Shown piece after piece: positions 1 through 11,337 of a stretch of 64,000 nt of DNA. A program made the translations under genes and the position numbers. Positions within the stretch are counted from its first letter, which is position 1, and each line of letters begins with the position of its first letter. This DNA is from Bettongia penicillata ogilbyi (Eukaryota > Chordata > Mammalia > Diprotodontia > Potoroidae). The notes beneath the pieces were generated by a model. It was not told where the DNA came from. It did no database searches and saw nothing but the letters and a program-made list of their open reading frames with translations. Location of the stretch: NCBI GenBank assembly GCA_023548195.1, contig JAJHZJ010000336.1:3390704-3454703 (forward strand), read 5' to 3'.

Positions 1-225
1 GGGCCAGAGCCCCTAAAAGACCTTGCAGTAAACAATGAAGGATGGGGTTACTATGGAGACAATGCTGAGTGAAGTACTTAACTACAGGAGAAAGTTAAGC
101 TTTCAATGGAACCCCAGTTATTGTTTGGGTGTCTATGGTGTCTGCCTCCATGGGGCATCAGGTCCAGGTAGTCTCCTGCTTCCCTATGCTGTGCCCCTCA
201 ATGCCTTCCTGCTACCCTTACTCAC

Positions 226-319
226 CTCACTACTGAGGGCTGTAAATTTGCACAAAGAGATGATGAGATTGTCAAACACGTCACTCAGGCCATAGTGGGC
301 GGAGATCATGGCACATTTC
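226..319 (-). CDS. GBF1: GBF1 exon, HDS1 domain (last exon in window)
   Basis: This 94-bp exon completes an Arg codon and reads KCAMISAHYGLSDVFDNLII then SLCKFTALSSE, ending in phase 0 before gtgagt. It is essentially identical to human GBF1. The next exon (expected to start SIENLPSVF) is not in the remaining 225 bases and must lie beyond position 1. Confidence 0.96.
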
Positions 320-668
320 CTGCAAAGCCCCATCCCCCACCCCAGGAACAGGGTCACTGGAAGGGTCAGCTGCCTTTCCAAGTACCATGGAAGATCTTTC
401 TCAGAGTTCTCCCCTGATGATACCCTTCCTACATTAGTACCACCTGCAAGGTGGGTTCCCCCAAGCCTCAACTTTCCCCCAAAGGAGGGATACTCTGGGA
501 AGATGTAACTGAATTTCTAGTAGAATAAGAGAGGTCTGAGGTTCCCAGGCATAGGCTCAGAAGTAGCTTAAAGTGACCCATCGCAGGAAAATTCAAGGTG
601 AGGTCAGTTGGGTGTTATTAAGTGAGTGGGAAGGATTTCAAGGCTAATACAAAAGACAAGGTGGGCAC

Positions 669-905
669 CTGAAGCCTGAAATGGCCTTCTGGATGATTGT
701 TTCTTCGAGGCTCTTGTCAAAGACATAGGAGAGGGCAGCAATGGTAGGGCCCCAGGTCATGGTGAAGAGGTCATGATCATAGCTGCCAGCAGGTACCAGC
801 AAGAATATGCCTTCAGGGGTTGCACCTCGATGCAGTAGGACATTCCACACATAGTTCTCCCTCACCAGACCAGTCTGTTCTTCAGGCATCACAATCTCAT
901 CATTC
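669..905 (-). CDS. GBF1: GBF1 exon, end of Sec7 and start of HDS1
   Basis: This 237-bp exon reads [40 protein letters not shown], then [20 protein letters not shown] and [17 protein letters not shown]. It leaves the Sec7 fold and enters HDS1 (homology downstream of Sec7 1), where [13 protein letters not shown] is conserved. HDS1 of GBF1 binds phosphoinositides and lipid droplets or Golgi membranes in published work. The donor is gtgccc, weak at +4 to +6. Confidence 0.97.
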
Positions 906-1499
906 CTGTAATCCAGTGGGGGATGAGTACAATGACAAGGTCAAGATGGTACACCTGCCCATGGATCTAGCATCTCCAGTTGATTTAAGGGATTCTTCTC
1001 CTCCCAGCTCTTATCTCACCCCAGCACACCCATCCTACTGCAGCTTGTCTGATTGCTCACTGCTGAGACATTAGATAGGAAAGAAAAGAAGGTAGCCCTC
1101 CCCCACAATCTCTTCTATCTCATGACTTCGAAACGAAATAGGAAGTCAGAAGAAACCTGGCTGTTAGAGGAAAGTTCTCTGTTTCCTCTCATTTACAAGC
1201 AGTTGCCTGGATCAAAAGGTCATCAATTAGGCCTAATTGTGACCCAGGTTCCCAGTTTGGGCTTGCTGGCTTTCTCTGTAGGCCATCTATGGGTCATCAG
1301 GAGATCCTTTTAAGAGAAACAATTAGGATCCTTCAGCCTTTGGGGTCCTAGAAGGTTTTGCCCAAGGAAGGGAAGTATTAGCAGAGAACCAGTTCTCATC
1401 TGGGAGGTGAGTCAAACACTATAAGAGGCTACCGGGAAGAGAAGGGGATGAGTTCTCTCAATTCAAAGGCTGAGTGCCTCAGTCCTCATTAAAACTTAC

Positions 1500-1582
1500 T
1501 TGATAGCGTGATACATGTCCTCCAGGATATCCTGCTCAAAATCTTTTCCTCCATTCACGCCCTTCAGGTTCTTTCGGAACTC
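1500..1582 (-). CDS. GBF1: GBF1 exon, Sec7 domain C-terminal helices
   Basis: This 83-bp exon reads EFRKNLKGVNGGKDFEQDIL then EDMYHAI plus two bases of a Lys codon, before an optimal gtaagt donor. It is identical or near-identical to human GBF1. It is too short for an open-frame search but fixed by phase and by its match between the motif 2 exon and the MPEEQTGL exon. Confidence 0.96.
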
Positions 1583-2061
1583 CTAGGAACAGTTCAATGA
1601 GCTTCTTGTCCCCTTGCTCCTCCTCCCTCTGCCCCAGGTCCTGCTAGGCTCTAGCAGGGTTGCTCAGTATAGAAAGAACTTGGAAAACAGCTCCCTCTTT
1701 CCACCCTCCTCATAGTCTCAACTCTTTCAAGTCCAATGACTTCCTTCTTCATCCCACTTCAGTCACTTATCAGCACAGGACTGCACCATTTCTTCAGAAT
1801 TGTGAATCAGAACCTTGGAATTCTACTTTCAGATGAGTCTCCTTTCCCCCCAACATTCTATCATGAATTCTCCTCTTTACCCTTATTGTGACTTCTGGTC
1901 CCTTCTTCCCATTCTCCATTTCCTTTATTTTGGCTTCACTTTTTTGCCCGAATACTCAGCCTTGACCCCACGGTTAGTCACTTAAATGTGCCATTAACTA
2001 GAATCCAAGAATTCCTTGCTATAGTGAGCTTCTACTATTGTGGACCCATCACCACCACCAC

Positions 2062-2285
2062 CATCATCATCATAGCTAGAACTTGTGTAGTACTTTAAAG
2101 TTTGCAAGGCTCTTTACAAATATTTTCTTTTATCCTTCTTAACAACCCTCAGAGGCAGATGCAAATATCCTCATTTTACAGACTGGAAACTGAGGCATAA
2201 AGAGGTTAAGTTACATAACTAATAAGTATCTGAGTCTGGGTTTGTACTCAGGTCTCTATCCACTCTCCTATAGCTGCTTGAACTA
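2062..2285 (+). mobile_element. MIR/THER1-type SINE
   Basis: cttgtgtagtactttaaagt, gcaaggctctttacaaatat, cattttacagactggaaact and agaggttaagttacataac are MIR core sequences. Confidence 0.85.
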
Positions 2286-2599
2286 TCATCCCAGGGATAG
2301 CAACCTTTTGATTTCTCTGCTTAAGCTCCAAGGCTGTTCAATCCTGCTGAAGACAAATCACATATCTGAGCTATGAAAATCATGAAACTCTTTCACTCCC
2401 AAATTTGTATTATATACCTCAGCTAGGCCATGGCTGCTGACAATTTTTCTACTCTACCCATATCAACTTCTTATCTCATTCTCCACAGCATTCCCAATCC
2501 TAAAAAATATTTGTGACCCTTATAACCAATTCTGGTATACTATCCTAGCTCTCCTACTGTTCACTACCAATTTCTTACAAAAGTTATCTAGTTCTGCTC

Positions 2600-3930
2600 C
2601 CACCATTCTACCAGAATTCATTTCTCAAACATCACCAATGACATGCTGACTGCCAAATGCAATGGTATTTTTGAAGTTCTCATTCTCTTTAAGTGCCCCA
2701 CCCCAACACCCCCACCCCCGGCTTCTGATACTTTTGGCAGTTTCTACTAATTGCATACCACCACCAGCCCTTACCTGTTGCCCCCTGGCTTCAGAAACAT
2801 CTCCCTGTCCTGGTTTCCTTCCCACCTTGAGAACTACACCTCTCTCTCCTTCATTGGCTCTTCATCTTGTACCCAACCCCTTTGTGTGGATGTTGTTCCA
2901 GGACTATTCCTATCTCTCCAAACTCTTCCCTTTGCAATCTCATTCACTAAAGTTCAATCATTACTTTTATGCAGATGACTTCCAACTCTACATCTTCAAT
3001 CCTGACCTCTCTTATTAACTCCAGTCCCTTATTTCCAATTGCCTACCTTTACTTGGATATCTCACTAGTACCTCAAATTCATCATATCAAAAACTAGTAA
3101 CTCCTTCCCCCTAAATCTGTTCCTCCATCTGGCTTCACTGTTCCTGGCTCTGACTCCACAATTCACTCTGTCTCCCATGGCTGTAGCCTTCAGGTCACAT
3201 TTGATTCTTTTCTCTCTTTACTTCTTGTATCCCATTAGTGATCAAATCTTATTAAATGAATTTCTGACATGACTTCTATCTGTTCCCTAACCTTTACTCT
3301 CATTTCCAAAGGTCTGCATTAACACAAGCCTGGACTACTGTAATAACTTCCTCATAGAACTCCCTAACTGCACTCTTTCTCACTCCAATCCTTCCTTTCT
3401 ACTGTCAGAATAATCTTTCCTATTCACAGAGCTGGTCACTTCCTATGCTAAGCAACTGGTGCTTATGAAGAACTCAAGGTCCTCTATAATCTAGCTTTCT
3501 TTATCTCAAGATTCCTTCCCCATATGCACTCTATGCTCCAGTCCAAAGGGCCTATTCCCTGCCTCTCACACACTGTGCCTTCCTCTCTCTATGACCATGC
3601 TCACACCATCTCCTATGCTATAACGCTCTTCTTCCCTACTCTCGTTCTTCGAATTACATTTTACCCATCCTTTAAAACCTGACTTAAAACAGTCTGTCCT
3701 TCTGATCCCTCCTGGGCAGTTATGATGAACCTCACAAAACACTTTGCTAAGACACTTATCAAGTAATATTGTATAATATTGTACTATTTACATTTGGGTT
3801 GTAATGTCCTACTAATAGAATATAAGCTCAGTGAAGGTAAAGACTTTTAGCTAAACACAATAACTTTCAGATTCTTGCAGAGCGCTCTGTATATAAAAGC
3901 TACTTAACACATATTTGTTGAATGAAAGAA
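2600..3930 (+). mobile_element. L2 LINE remnant with reverse-transcriptase YADD
   Basis: The plus strand preserves a reverse transcriptase palm segment (FNHYFYADDFQLYIFNPDLS at 2954-3013) and then the L2 C-terminal region and 3' end (tagaatataagctcagtgaa; cttaacacatatttgttgaa). Many stops. It fills most of the intron between the GBF1 exons at 1582 and 4145. Confidence 0.82.
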
Positions 3931-4144
3931 AAGCTAGAATATTTTTCTACTATTTTATCTACTATTTTTCTACTATTTTATCTACTCCATTCAGGGGAGG
4001 AATGACTACGTTAGTGACCTCTAACTTAGACTGACCTCAGATGGGCTCTCTTCTTACTACCCCATTCTGGATCAGGACCTTCATGCTTTGCCCCCTGTAA
4101 TCTAATGCTGGGGCAGTCCTACCTTGATAAGAATACATACTCAC

Positions 4145-4270
4145 CTCCAGCGTCATGGGTACATTCTGTTTGCGTACATTGTGATTGTGCTGGTCAGTGT
4201 TGAGCATGATAACAGCATAGGCCAGGGCAAAGCAGGCATCACTATTTGCAAATGGGGAGCCATTACACTT
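4145..4270 (-). CDS. GBF1: GBF1 exon, Sec7 motif 2 (hydrophobic groove)
   Basis: This 126-bp exon (42 codons, phase 0) reads [20 protein letters not shown] and [20 protein letters not shown] then [13 protein letters not shown] is Sec7 motif 2, lining the groove that receives Arf switch regions and brefeldin A. The Met of VIML, implicated in the literature in GBF1 brefeldin A sensitivity, is present. Conservation is almost complete. Confidence 0.98.
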
Positions 4271-4582
4271 CTGAAAAACAGAAACCCCACAGCTATCAGT
4301 GTCCAAGTCTCTGTCCTTTCTGCAGTTTATCTACCCCCCATCCAGTGGCTGATGCTTACACAGATGCCAGTGAGAGCCCAGAAAAAAACATAAAAACCCT
4401 GCCAACCCCTGGGTAGAAGCCTATGCCCCCTTTTCCATGGGGAATGTTAGCCATCACCACCAGACTCTGAGTTTGTCTAGGAGACAGCAGTGTGTGCCAA
4501 TGGTTTCTCAATTACACTTGAAATTACAAGTTTGTTTCCCCAGATCGTCCCTCCTCCACTTTCCCCCTGCCTCAAAACCTAC

Positions 4583-4706
4583 CATCCAGTGCTCTGTAAA
4601 GGCCTCTAGTAGCCTATGAATAACTGGAGCTTCTCCTGGCAAGCGAAAGGCCTCCAGGTAGAGGCGTAGAGCTTCATCTAGATGTAAGCCCTGGAAACTG
4701 AAGGTG
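4583..4706 (-). CDS. GBF1: GBF1 exon, Sec7 motif 1 with catalytic glutamate
   Basis: This 124-bp exon reads TFSFQGLHLDEALRLYLEAF and RLPGEAPVIHRLLEAFTEHW then M. FRLPGEA is Sec7 motif 1; its Glu is the glutamic finger that displaces Mg2+ and the GDP beta-phosphate from Arf. It is present, so the encoded enzyme should be catalytically competent. Human has IQRLLEAFTERWMN here, so H and H replace Q and R. Confidence 0.97.
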
Positions 4707-5445
4707 CTGAAATGGGGAAGGGGGGTTGGGGAAAGAGGAAAGGTGAGGAAGTTAGTAAACAGCTACTGAGAGCAAAAGATCTGCCCTTCAATATGCCAAA
4801 GGCTTTTTAACCTACACTTCTCCCGGGTAGGTAAGGAAACTTCTTAGTCTTCCTCATTGTATTAATAACACTGAATACTTCCAGCCCCCAAATCCTGGTA
4901 CTTTGTATCCATAGCCTTTCACCTCTAGGGTATAGGTTCTTAATTTGGAATCAGTAAACTTCATTCTCCACCTCCCCATATTTTGATAACTGTATTTCAA
5001 CGTAATTGTTTTCCTTCACAATCCTATGTTTTTTATTTTATACGTTCAAAAACACTATTCTGAGAAGGGGTTCAGACTTGACCAGTCTACCAAAGAGGCC
5101 CAGACACAAAAAGGGAAAGAATTTCTGCTCTAGTGCTTTAATACCACTCCTATCCAACTTGAAGCCAAGGTACCCTCAGGTGAGCCCTCAATAGAAATAG
5201 GAACTGACTGTATCTGGCCCAACTTGCGCTTAACATTGGGACTCTGGGCCCAATGTGACACAGTAAGGAGTGGTAAGAAATGTAGAGAGCACTGGCTGAG
5301 CCTCTAGGCAAAAACAAACCACTTCCCAAAATGAGAAAGTTTCAAGTGAGGACCTGAAGAGGGAGGTGGGGCAAGTCAGCAATTTGCCTCATCCTAGGCC
5401 AGATTACTATTCTGTGCTCAGGGACTGTGCCCACTACCCACTCAC

Positions 5446-5648
5446 CCCACAAAGCTCTCCAGCAGGTCAAGGTTCTTTCGGTCACTCACAAACTCTCCAA
5501 TCATCTTTTTATCCAGTCGGGGATTCTCTCGAAGCCATTGAGCAATTTCATTATTGTCCATAGGGATAGTCAGAAGACCCTTCTCCTGTAGGAACTGAAT
5601 CCCTTTCTTTGGTTTCTGGTTAAACTGTTCTGTGCCTGTGATCAGTAG
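5446..5648 (-). CDS. GBF1: GBF1 exon, Sec7 domain N-terminal helices
   Basis: This 203-bp exon begins LLITGTEQFNQKPKKGIQFL, continues QEKGLLTIPMDNNEIAQWLR, and ends FVSDRKNLDLLESFV plus two bases. FNxKPKKGIxFL is the characteristic opening of Sec7 domains, and DKKMIGEFVSDR is the conserved helix that follows. The Sec7 domain binds nucleotide-free Arf1 and catalyses GDP/GTP exchange. Substitutions against human are sparse and conservative. Confidence 0.97.
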
Positions 5649-6690
5649 CTGTGAGAAAAGGCTTAAGGCATTAGATCCTCTCTGCATCCAAAATGGATAG
5701 ACTTCAAAGCTAGGTCAGGCTCTCCTCTTATTTCCTCATGGCCTCATGTCCCTCAGTTGTGTAGTACCCCATCTTCCCAGGACAGAAAGCTCCAAAGCAA
5801 AGCCTTTGGCATCTTCTAATCTCTATTTTCAGCTGCCTTCTCTAAGGGACTGGGATGAATATCACACTAAATACATGTTCATGAGAGAGGACCCTTGAAG
5901 CAGTTGGAAGAGGGGCCAAAAGAAAATTTCTTCCACTCTCTAGCTCTATCCTTTTCCCCTGGGATTTCTTAGCAGTATGACAGCCTGTAGCCCAACCTGC
6001 TGACATCTCTCCTCCCTGAGTGTTGCTTGTGTTGTGCACTCCTGTTGAAGACTGGGGATGGATGGCCATGGGGATGAGTCAATTCTACATTTACCCAAGT
6101 ATAGGCAGGGAAAGGCAAACCAAACATACCCAGTCTGCCACTGGGACCAGACAGACAACCTGGGGTGCGGGGAGGGGAATTGGGGAAGAGAGTGACAGAA
6201 AGAGGATGGCAGAAGTGTTTTAAAAAAGGTTTCCATTTCATTAAGAAACTCAAAAGCACAAACATCTACATGAACTTTACTAAAGCACCAGAATAAATGT
6301 CAATTCCCTGTAGTTCCTACAATCATAGAAATGACCTACTGAACCTTCTTTGGGACCAAGATAATAGCAGCAACCTTGGTTCCTATTTTCACAACTCCCA
6401 TTCCTCCAACTTATATACTTTCCCTTGCCTACGGACATAGGTGAAGGGCTAGGCTTTAGGTTTTGGCAAATAAACTAGCCCTCGTTGTTGTGCCCACCCA
6501 CGGTTGTTGCAGAAAATGGAGGAAGGCCCAAAAGGAACTTGGGAGTTACTGAAGTCCTAACCAGGTAATAATCTGGGAATCTAACAGGTTTCCTTCAGTG
6601 ATTTGGATGTGCTGCCAAATCCTCTGTGAACCCTTAGGATAAGGGGCACCCAAGGAACAACTGGGAACAAAACATAACTGATTTTTATAC

Positions 6691-6779
6691 CTTTTTCTTG
6701 CTTTTAATCTCAATCAGTTCCTGAGGATTTGGAAGGAGGCAGGAAAATCGAGGTGGCTTCCGAGGAATTTTTTTGTCAG
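6691..6779 (-). CDS. GBF1: GBF1 exon, linker just before Sec7
   Basis: This 89-bp exon completes an Ala codon and reads ADKKIPRKPPRFSCLLPNPQ then ELIEIKSKKK, ending in phase 0 before gtataa. It matches the human segment (PRFSCLLPDPRELIEIKNKKK) with few changes. This basic strip directly precedes the Sec7 fold. It is too short to appear as a long open frame and was found by splice phase and residue match. Confidence 0.94.
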
Positions 6780-7319
6780 CTAAATAGGAAAAAAATATGA
6801 AAACACAATGAACCACCACCTTATTGCCCTTGGGAGAGCTTAAGATGCCTCCAGGACTCTGGTACCCTCCAGTCCTGCTTCATTTTCTTCTATTTCTCTT
6901 CTAGAATCCAGATATAACTTTTCATCATCCTACCTACATAAACAACCTTTTCTACAATCCTAAAATTTCCCACTTTTCTAGAGCTTAGCTTACCAATCAC
7001 TTTTTCCTTCTTTTCTTTTCTTTTCTTTTCCCAGTTCTCACAAGTATGTGCTACTCCTAAATGGCTTCTCCCCATTAATGTCTTCCTTATGAAAAATGTA
7101 AAGGAGTCTAAGAGCAGCACTCAGAACCATGGACAGCAATTCCTTAAGGTCCCGAGCTCCCTTTCTCCATGAATCTGAAGGGATGATGAGTAGCCAAGTC
7201 TCACTAAGATAATTCTCAGGTTTTCTTTCAATCAGTCAACAAACAATTTCTTCCTCTCTCTGCCTTTTCCTGAGAAGTCCTCTACCCAAATAAGCCCTGT
7301 GGGACCCAACACCAACCAC

Positions 7320-7460
7320 CTGCATCACCACCTTCCTCCAGGTCATTGCAGCCCAATTTTCCCTGTTCAGCCAGCAACTGCCCTCCCCCAGGTGGATGCA
7401 GCCCTGGGTGATCTGGGTTTGTCCCTGGGTGTTTTCCATCACTGGCTGCTTGTTCGCTGC
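7320..7460 (-). CDS. GBF1: GBF1 exon, variable Gly/Pro-rich linker before Sec7
   Basis: This 141-bp exon reads SEQAASDGKHPGTNPDHPGL, HPPGGGQLLAEQGKLGCNDL, then EEGGDA. It is recognised by SDGK, GLHxPGGG, GKxGCxDLEE and position between its neighbours; the rest differs freely from human. Phase (two bases in, one base out) fits both sides. The main open frame seen on this strand (MENTQGQTQ...) is a shadow. The acceptor is cctacag and the donor gtggtt. Confidence 0.9.
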
Positions 7461-7944
7461 CTGTAGGTGAGAGAAAAAGTGTGAAGAATCAGAGTTCTAG
7501 GTAAATTTTTGGATGAATTGTTCTCTTTTGGTTGATAGAAAACTGTCTGCATGGATATGGATATGATGGTCCTTTACCTCTTCCTACACACCAGGTGAAG
7601 CAAAGACTGGTAAACCATGCCTGAATAAATGCCCAAATGAAGGAGAGGCCCAATTAGTGGCAGTCAGTCTATACTGAAATACTACCAGTGGGCAAAACAA
7701 AAGGAGCCAGAAGTTGGGGTGGGGAGGAGGAGGAAGATAGGGTTGTGGGGAGAGAAACATACAGCACAGCAACTGGTGGGGAGAGCCTTCATCATTCTAA
7801 CCAGAAGCTAAAAGAATGCGGTCTTTGGTTGTGACTCCCTCAAATCCAAGATGGTGTCACAGCTCATATCAAGTCAACATTTATTAAGTGTCTGCTCTGT
7901 ACTGAGCAATAATAATAAAAGTGATGGTAACAGTAACAGTAACT

Positions 7945-8290
7945 AACATTTATATAGTACAGTCAGTGTGGTAAAGTGGATAGAGTCAGACTGAAAGCCA
8001 GGAAGACCTCAATTTAAGTCCCGACTCTGACATGTCTTGGCTGTATGACCCTGGCCAAATCACTTAACCTTTCAGTGCTCTAGGAAACTGCAGAAAAGGT
8101 ATAGACCCACAGAGGGAGGAATTTCCCTTAGTTGGGAGTTCTTTATACTAATGAAAGCCCGGCTTCAGTTCTTATCCTACTTACATAGTAGTTTAAGGTC
8201 TGCAAAGTGATTTATGAATATTATCTCACTGATCAGCAACCTCAGCTAGAGATTAGAAGTATTTTATTCTTGTTTTTTACGAGCAAGTTG
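7945..8290 (+). mobile_element. Mon1-like SINE nested in a MIR copy
   Basis: MIR start (taacatttatatagta) at 7945 is interrupted at about 7968 by a SINE (gtggataga..ctgtatgaccctggccaaat..gagggaggaatttccctt) and resumes near 8182 (catagtagtttaaggtctgc). Boundaries are by eye. Confidence 0.7.
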
Positions 8291-9036
8291 AATGCCAGTC
8301 ACTTCAGTTCTGGTTAGATCACCTGTTATACAGTCTGATATTTTACGCCTTTTGAGTTATCTTTTGATTATCTATCTTGTAACAAAGAATTTCCTATATT
8401 CATTTGATTGTAAACAGATCGGGAGATTAGGATGAGGAAGAAAAATGTTGTCGGTCTGCAGGTTTCTGTAGTAAGCTGGGGCTCACTAGGGTATAGGGAT
8501 GAGAGAACTGGAGCTCCAATTGGCTTTGTACCTAAATAATCACAACTAAAGAGAGTTGACCCTGGAACCAGTTTTATTCCTTGGAATGGACTTAAGTTTG
8601 ATTTCATACCTTAGGAAAATCATGGGATATGGCAGAGTCCTTAGGAGTTTTCTTTAAAAGTGGTAAGAAAAATTCAGCAAAGGGGGGAGGACAGTAGAGC
8701 AGAGCTGCAGGAGGAAAGCAAAGAGGAAGGGAGGATTCCACTACACTCCAATGCCAAGGAGTCTACAACGATCCCTAATGGGGAAGCATCCCAGAGAAGC
8801 ACTTAAGTTCACAGTAGATACATAATGGCTCGATCAGCTGAGTCAAAGAATACCAAAGACACAAAGTCAGAGATCTCTAGGAAAATGGGAGATGAATACT
8901 ACAGCACAAACATTCTGCCTGAGGAGGAGATTCAGAACTTCAAACCCTGAAAATGTAATACTGGGTAAGGTAGGATGGGGGCAAGAAACTCATGCTACTG
9001 GGGCCTAAGGCTCTAAGAAAGAAAAAGGCCTCTCAC

Positions 9037-9226
9037 TACTGCTGACTTCTTTAGTGCCATCCACCATCTCAGGACTGGGTTTAGCTGCCTCTTTCTTCTC
9101 CTGCTGGATGAGGTTGTTCAAGACTTTGGCCTGGCAATGGGCCTCAGTACTGTCAATCACTGTCAACAGTGCATCAAGAGAGAGCAGGTGTGTTGTATAA
9201 AGCTGGCCAGAGACAGGGAAGGCATT
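9037..9226 (-). CDS. GBF1: GBF1 exon, end of HUS and start of second linker
   Basis: This 190-bp exon reads NAFPVSGQLYTTHLLSLDAL, LTVIDSTEAHCQAKVLNNL and then a variable tail ending VDGTKEVSS plus one base. I placed the donor at agta|gtgaga because it gives the phase needed by the next exon and the best consensus; a nearby alternative cannot be fully excluded. A 47-nt CA run (GU repeat in the pre-mRNA) lies 59 nt upstream of the acceptor. Confidence 0.93.
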
Positions 9227-9284
9227 CTGGAAAACAAACAGTGAAAGGTAAGAGACCGATAACCTAACCTTAACAGTCACCATG

Positions 9285-9285
<1 letters not shown>

Positions 9286-9332
<47 letters not shown>
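9286..9332 (+). repeat. (CA)n microsatellite, (GU)n in GBF1 pre-mRNA
   Basis: A 47-base perfect CA run. On the transcribed minus strand it is a GU repeat ending 59 nt before the acceptor of the GBF1 exon at 9037-9226. Confidence 0.97.
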
Positions 9333-9335
<3 letters not shown>

Positions 9336-9478
9336 GAAATCTCCCATATTGCCCTAGCAAACCCTCCTTCCACCTTCTGTTACCTGGCCCTCCCTGTCTA
9401 TGCTATCCCCAAAAGACAAATTTCCCCTCCCCAATATTTTTAGAGGCCCATGGAAACCACTTCAGAAATCCTCAGCAC

Positions 9479-9673
9479 CTTGGACAGCAGCTTTGTAAGG
9501 TCTTCAAAGAGGTTAGAGCAGTAGTAGTCACAGTCATAGTTTATGTAGAGCTCAGTAACAAAGCTGGGGATCCTCCAGAGCTGGACAATAGCCTCTAGTG
9601 CCATCTCCTTCATTTCATAAGGCATCTTAGGATTCTCCACAGTGATTATCTCCATGAGTTTTTTGATATACAT
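9479..9673 (-). CDS. GBF1: GBF1 exon, HUS domain with HUS box
   Basis: This 195-bp exon (65 codons, phase 0 at both ends) begins [20 protein letters not shown] and ends [12 protein letters not shown]. It contains the HUS box NYDCD within [12 protein letters not shown], the most conserved motif outside Sec7 in large Arf exchange factors. One conservative change (E to D in FEDL) is visible against human. The donor gtgctg departs from consensus at +3 to +5. Confidence 0.96.
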
Positions 9674-10269
9674 CTGGCAGCAGTCACAGATTCCCAACAG
9701 TGTGGAACAAGGGAAAAAGACAGTAGGACAGAAGAAATGGTAAAAAGAGGAGAAGCCACAGGCAAGCACCACATTGCTCATCAAGGCTGTGTCAAGTGCT
9801 ATGGAAACTCACTCAAAAGAACCTCACTCCTACTCCCAAACTCCAGCACACACCATGGGAACTTTATTTTGAAATGCAGACTGACTTTCCACCCTTGGTT
9901 TTATATAGCCAAAAGCTGCCTGATTTCTTTTCAAATGAGCTAATTATCTTATCAAATGAGCTTAGTCTTGCTTTTGGTTCTTTCTTGCTACTTGTTGGGC
10001 TTGAAAGGTACTGCCTGAAAAACGAGCTAGTCCCAGAGTTGGAGGTCCCTCATCCCACCGGAGCCCCCATTTTACAATAGCAGTTCCTCGATTCTTTTTT
10101 GGAGCTGGGTCCTCACCAGGGGAAATAAATGACAGCTATCCTACAATGAGCTCTTCTTTGGGGGATCAATGATTCACCTACAAATTCCCGAATCCCACCC
10201 CAGAAGGAGCAAAAAGCCTCCAGACCCAGTGTCCTCTGTTCTTTGCCCTAAGAAGGCCAGACAACTCAC

Positions 10270-10368
10270 CTCCATTTGAAATTTGAGGTGTTCTCGCATG
10301 CTCTCAAAGAGTAGGAAGCACACCCGGAGGGAGGCTGCATATAAACTTAGCCGCTCCACACTTAGTAG
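10270..10368 (-). CDS. GBF1: GBF1 exon, HUS domain
   Basis: This 99-bp exon (33 codons, phase 0 at both ends) reads LLSVERLSLYAASLRVCFLL then FESMREHLKFQME. Human GBF1 differs at only one or two residues. A homopolymer of twelve A on the plus strand sits directly beside the acceptor, giving the intron a T-rich polypyrimidine tract. A symmetric phase means that skipping would keep the frame. Confidence 0.95.
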
Positions 10369-10697
10369 CTGGAAAAAAAAAAAGCAGGAAAAGCTATGAG
10401 GTTTCTGGTATTTGCTAATACTTAGCCAGAATAAGGCTTTACTTCAAGTTCAAGGCTATACCACTTGGCAATTCTCATACCTCATTCCTTGTGCCAGCAT
10501 TACTGATGAAGACCAGGGAAACTTTACCCTTCTCACTGGCTGGGTAATGGGCAGAAAGTCCCATTCATCCTTCTCACAGAAAACCCAAACTTTCCTTTCA
10601 CAGTGCTCCCTACCTATCATCATTGTCATGAAGGATTGACACATGTGCTACTGAAACTTTAATCTCCTATACCCTTTTCAATTATCCCCATTTTCAC

Positions 10698-10909
10698 CTG
10701 GAATAAATGCCTGCACATCTCGTCCTTGATGAGGCCTAGTAAGGTCTGGCACTGGGCCACAGGTGCAGACTCAAGAGCCACAGTCAGTAGCTGCAATCCC
10801 ATGTGGATCATGACCTCTGAGTTGTGTCGGTCATGAGGGTTGGTAAGAGAGATAAGGAAACGGAAGAGCTCACGGATGCAGGGGAGGCCACAGGGGACCA
10901 ATGCTGTAC
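10698..10909 (-). CDS. GBF1: GBF1 exon, HUS domain start
   Basis: This 212-bp exon encodes GTALVPCGLPCIRELFRFLI and continues SLTNPHDRHNSEVMIHMGLQ, LLTVALESAPVAQC and IKDEMCRHLFQ, in phase 0 at its end. This is the first part of the HUS (homology upstream of Sec7) domain, which packs with DCB and regulates membrane recruitment. Conservation with mammalian GBF1 is very high. The donor is gtgaaa. Confidence 0.96.
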
Positions 10910-11337
10910 CTGGAGAAAGCAAGGAGGGAAAATGGATAACTAACTCATCCTGTGTAGAGTTTCTAATAATACAGGACAAATCCAGTCAAACAACTACCTC
11001 CAAAGAACTTATACAAATTGTATTTTTCTCTCTCTTTTGACATAATGGATATGACATTCAAAACAAAGCATCAATAAAAAGTATTCTCTCTCTCCTTTTT
11101 TTACAGAAAAAAGCTGCTTTTCCTTTGATTCCCCTCCAGTTATACAGACTACTAAACAATTCCCTAAGAATTTCAAATACCTGATGATTAGAGCAAAGGT
11201 GGGCATAGAATTTAGCTCAGCAAGCAGAAATCACCTGAAATTCTAGGGCCTCCTGGGCAGCTTCATAGATAAGAGTTTGGGGATGTGGGGAGAGGAATAA
11301 AGAGAGGAAGAAAAACCATCAGCCTGGTGACACTCAC

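Noticed and set aside
1..225. Next GBF1 exon (SIENLPSVF...)
   Set aside because: No matching sequence in either register; it must lie before the window.
2662..3018. Frame with FYADDFQLY as a retroviral or host reverse transcriptase
   Set aside because: Surrounding sequence and 3' end follow the L2 LINE; the frame is short and broken.
7236..7442. Frame MMENTQGQTQ... as the GBF1 coding frame here
   Set aside because: Splice phase and residue match select another frame (SDGKHPG..GLHPPGGG).
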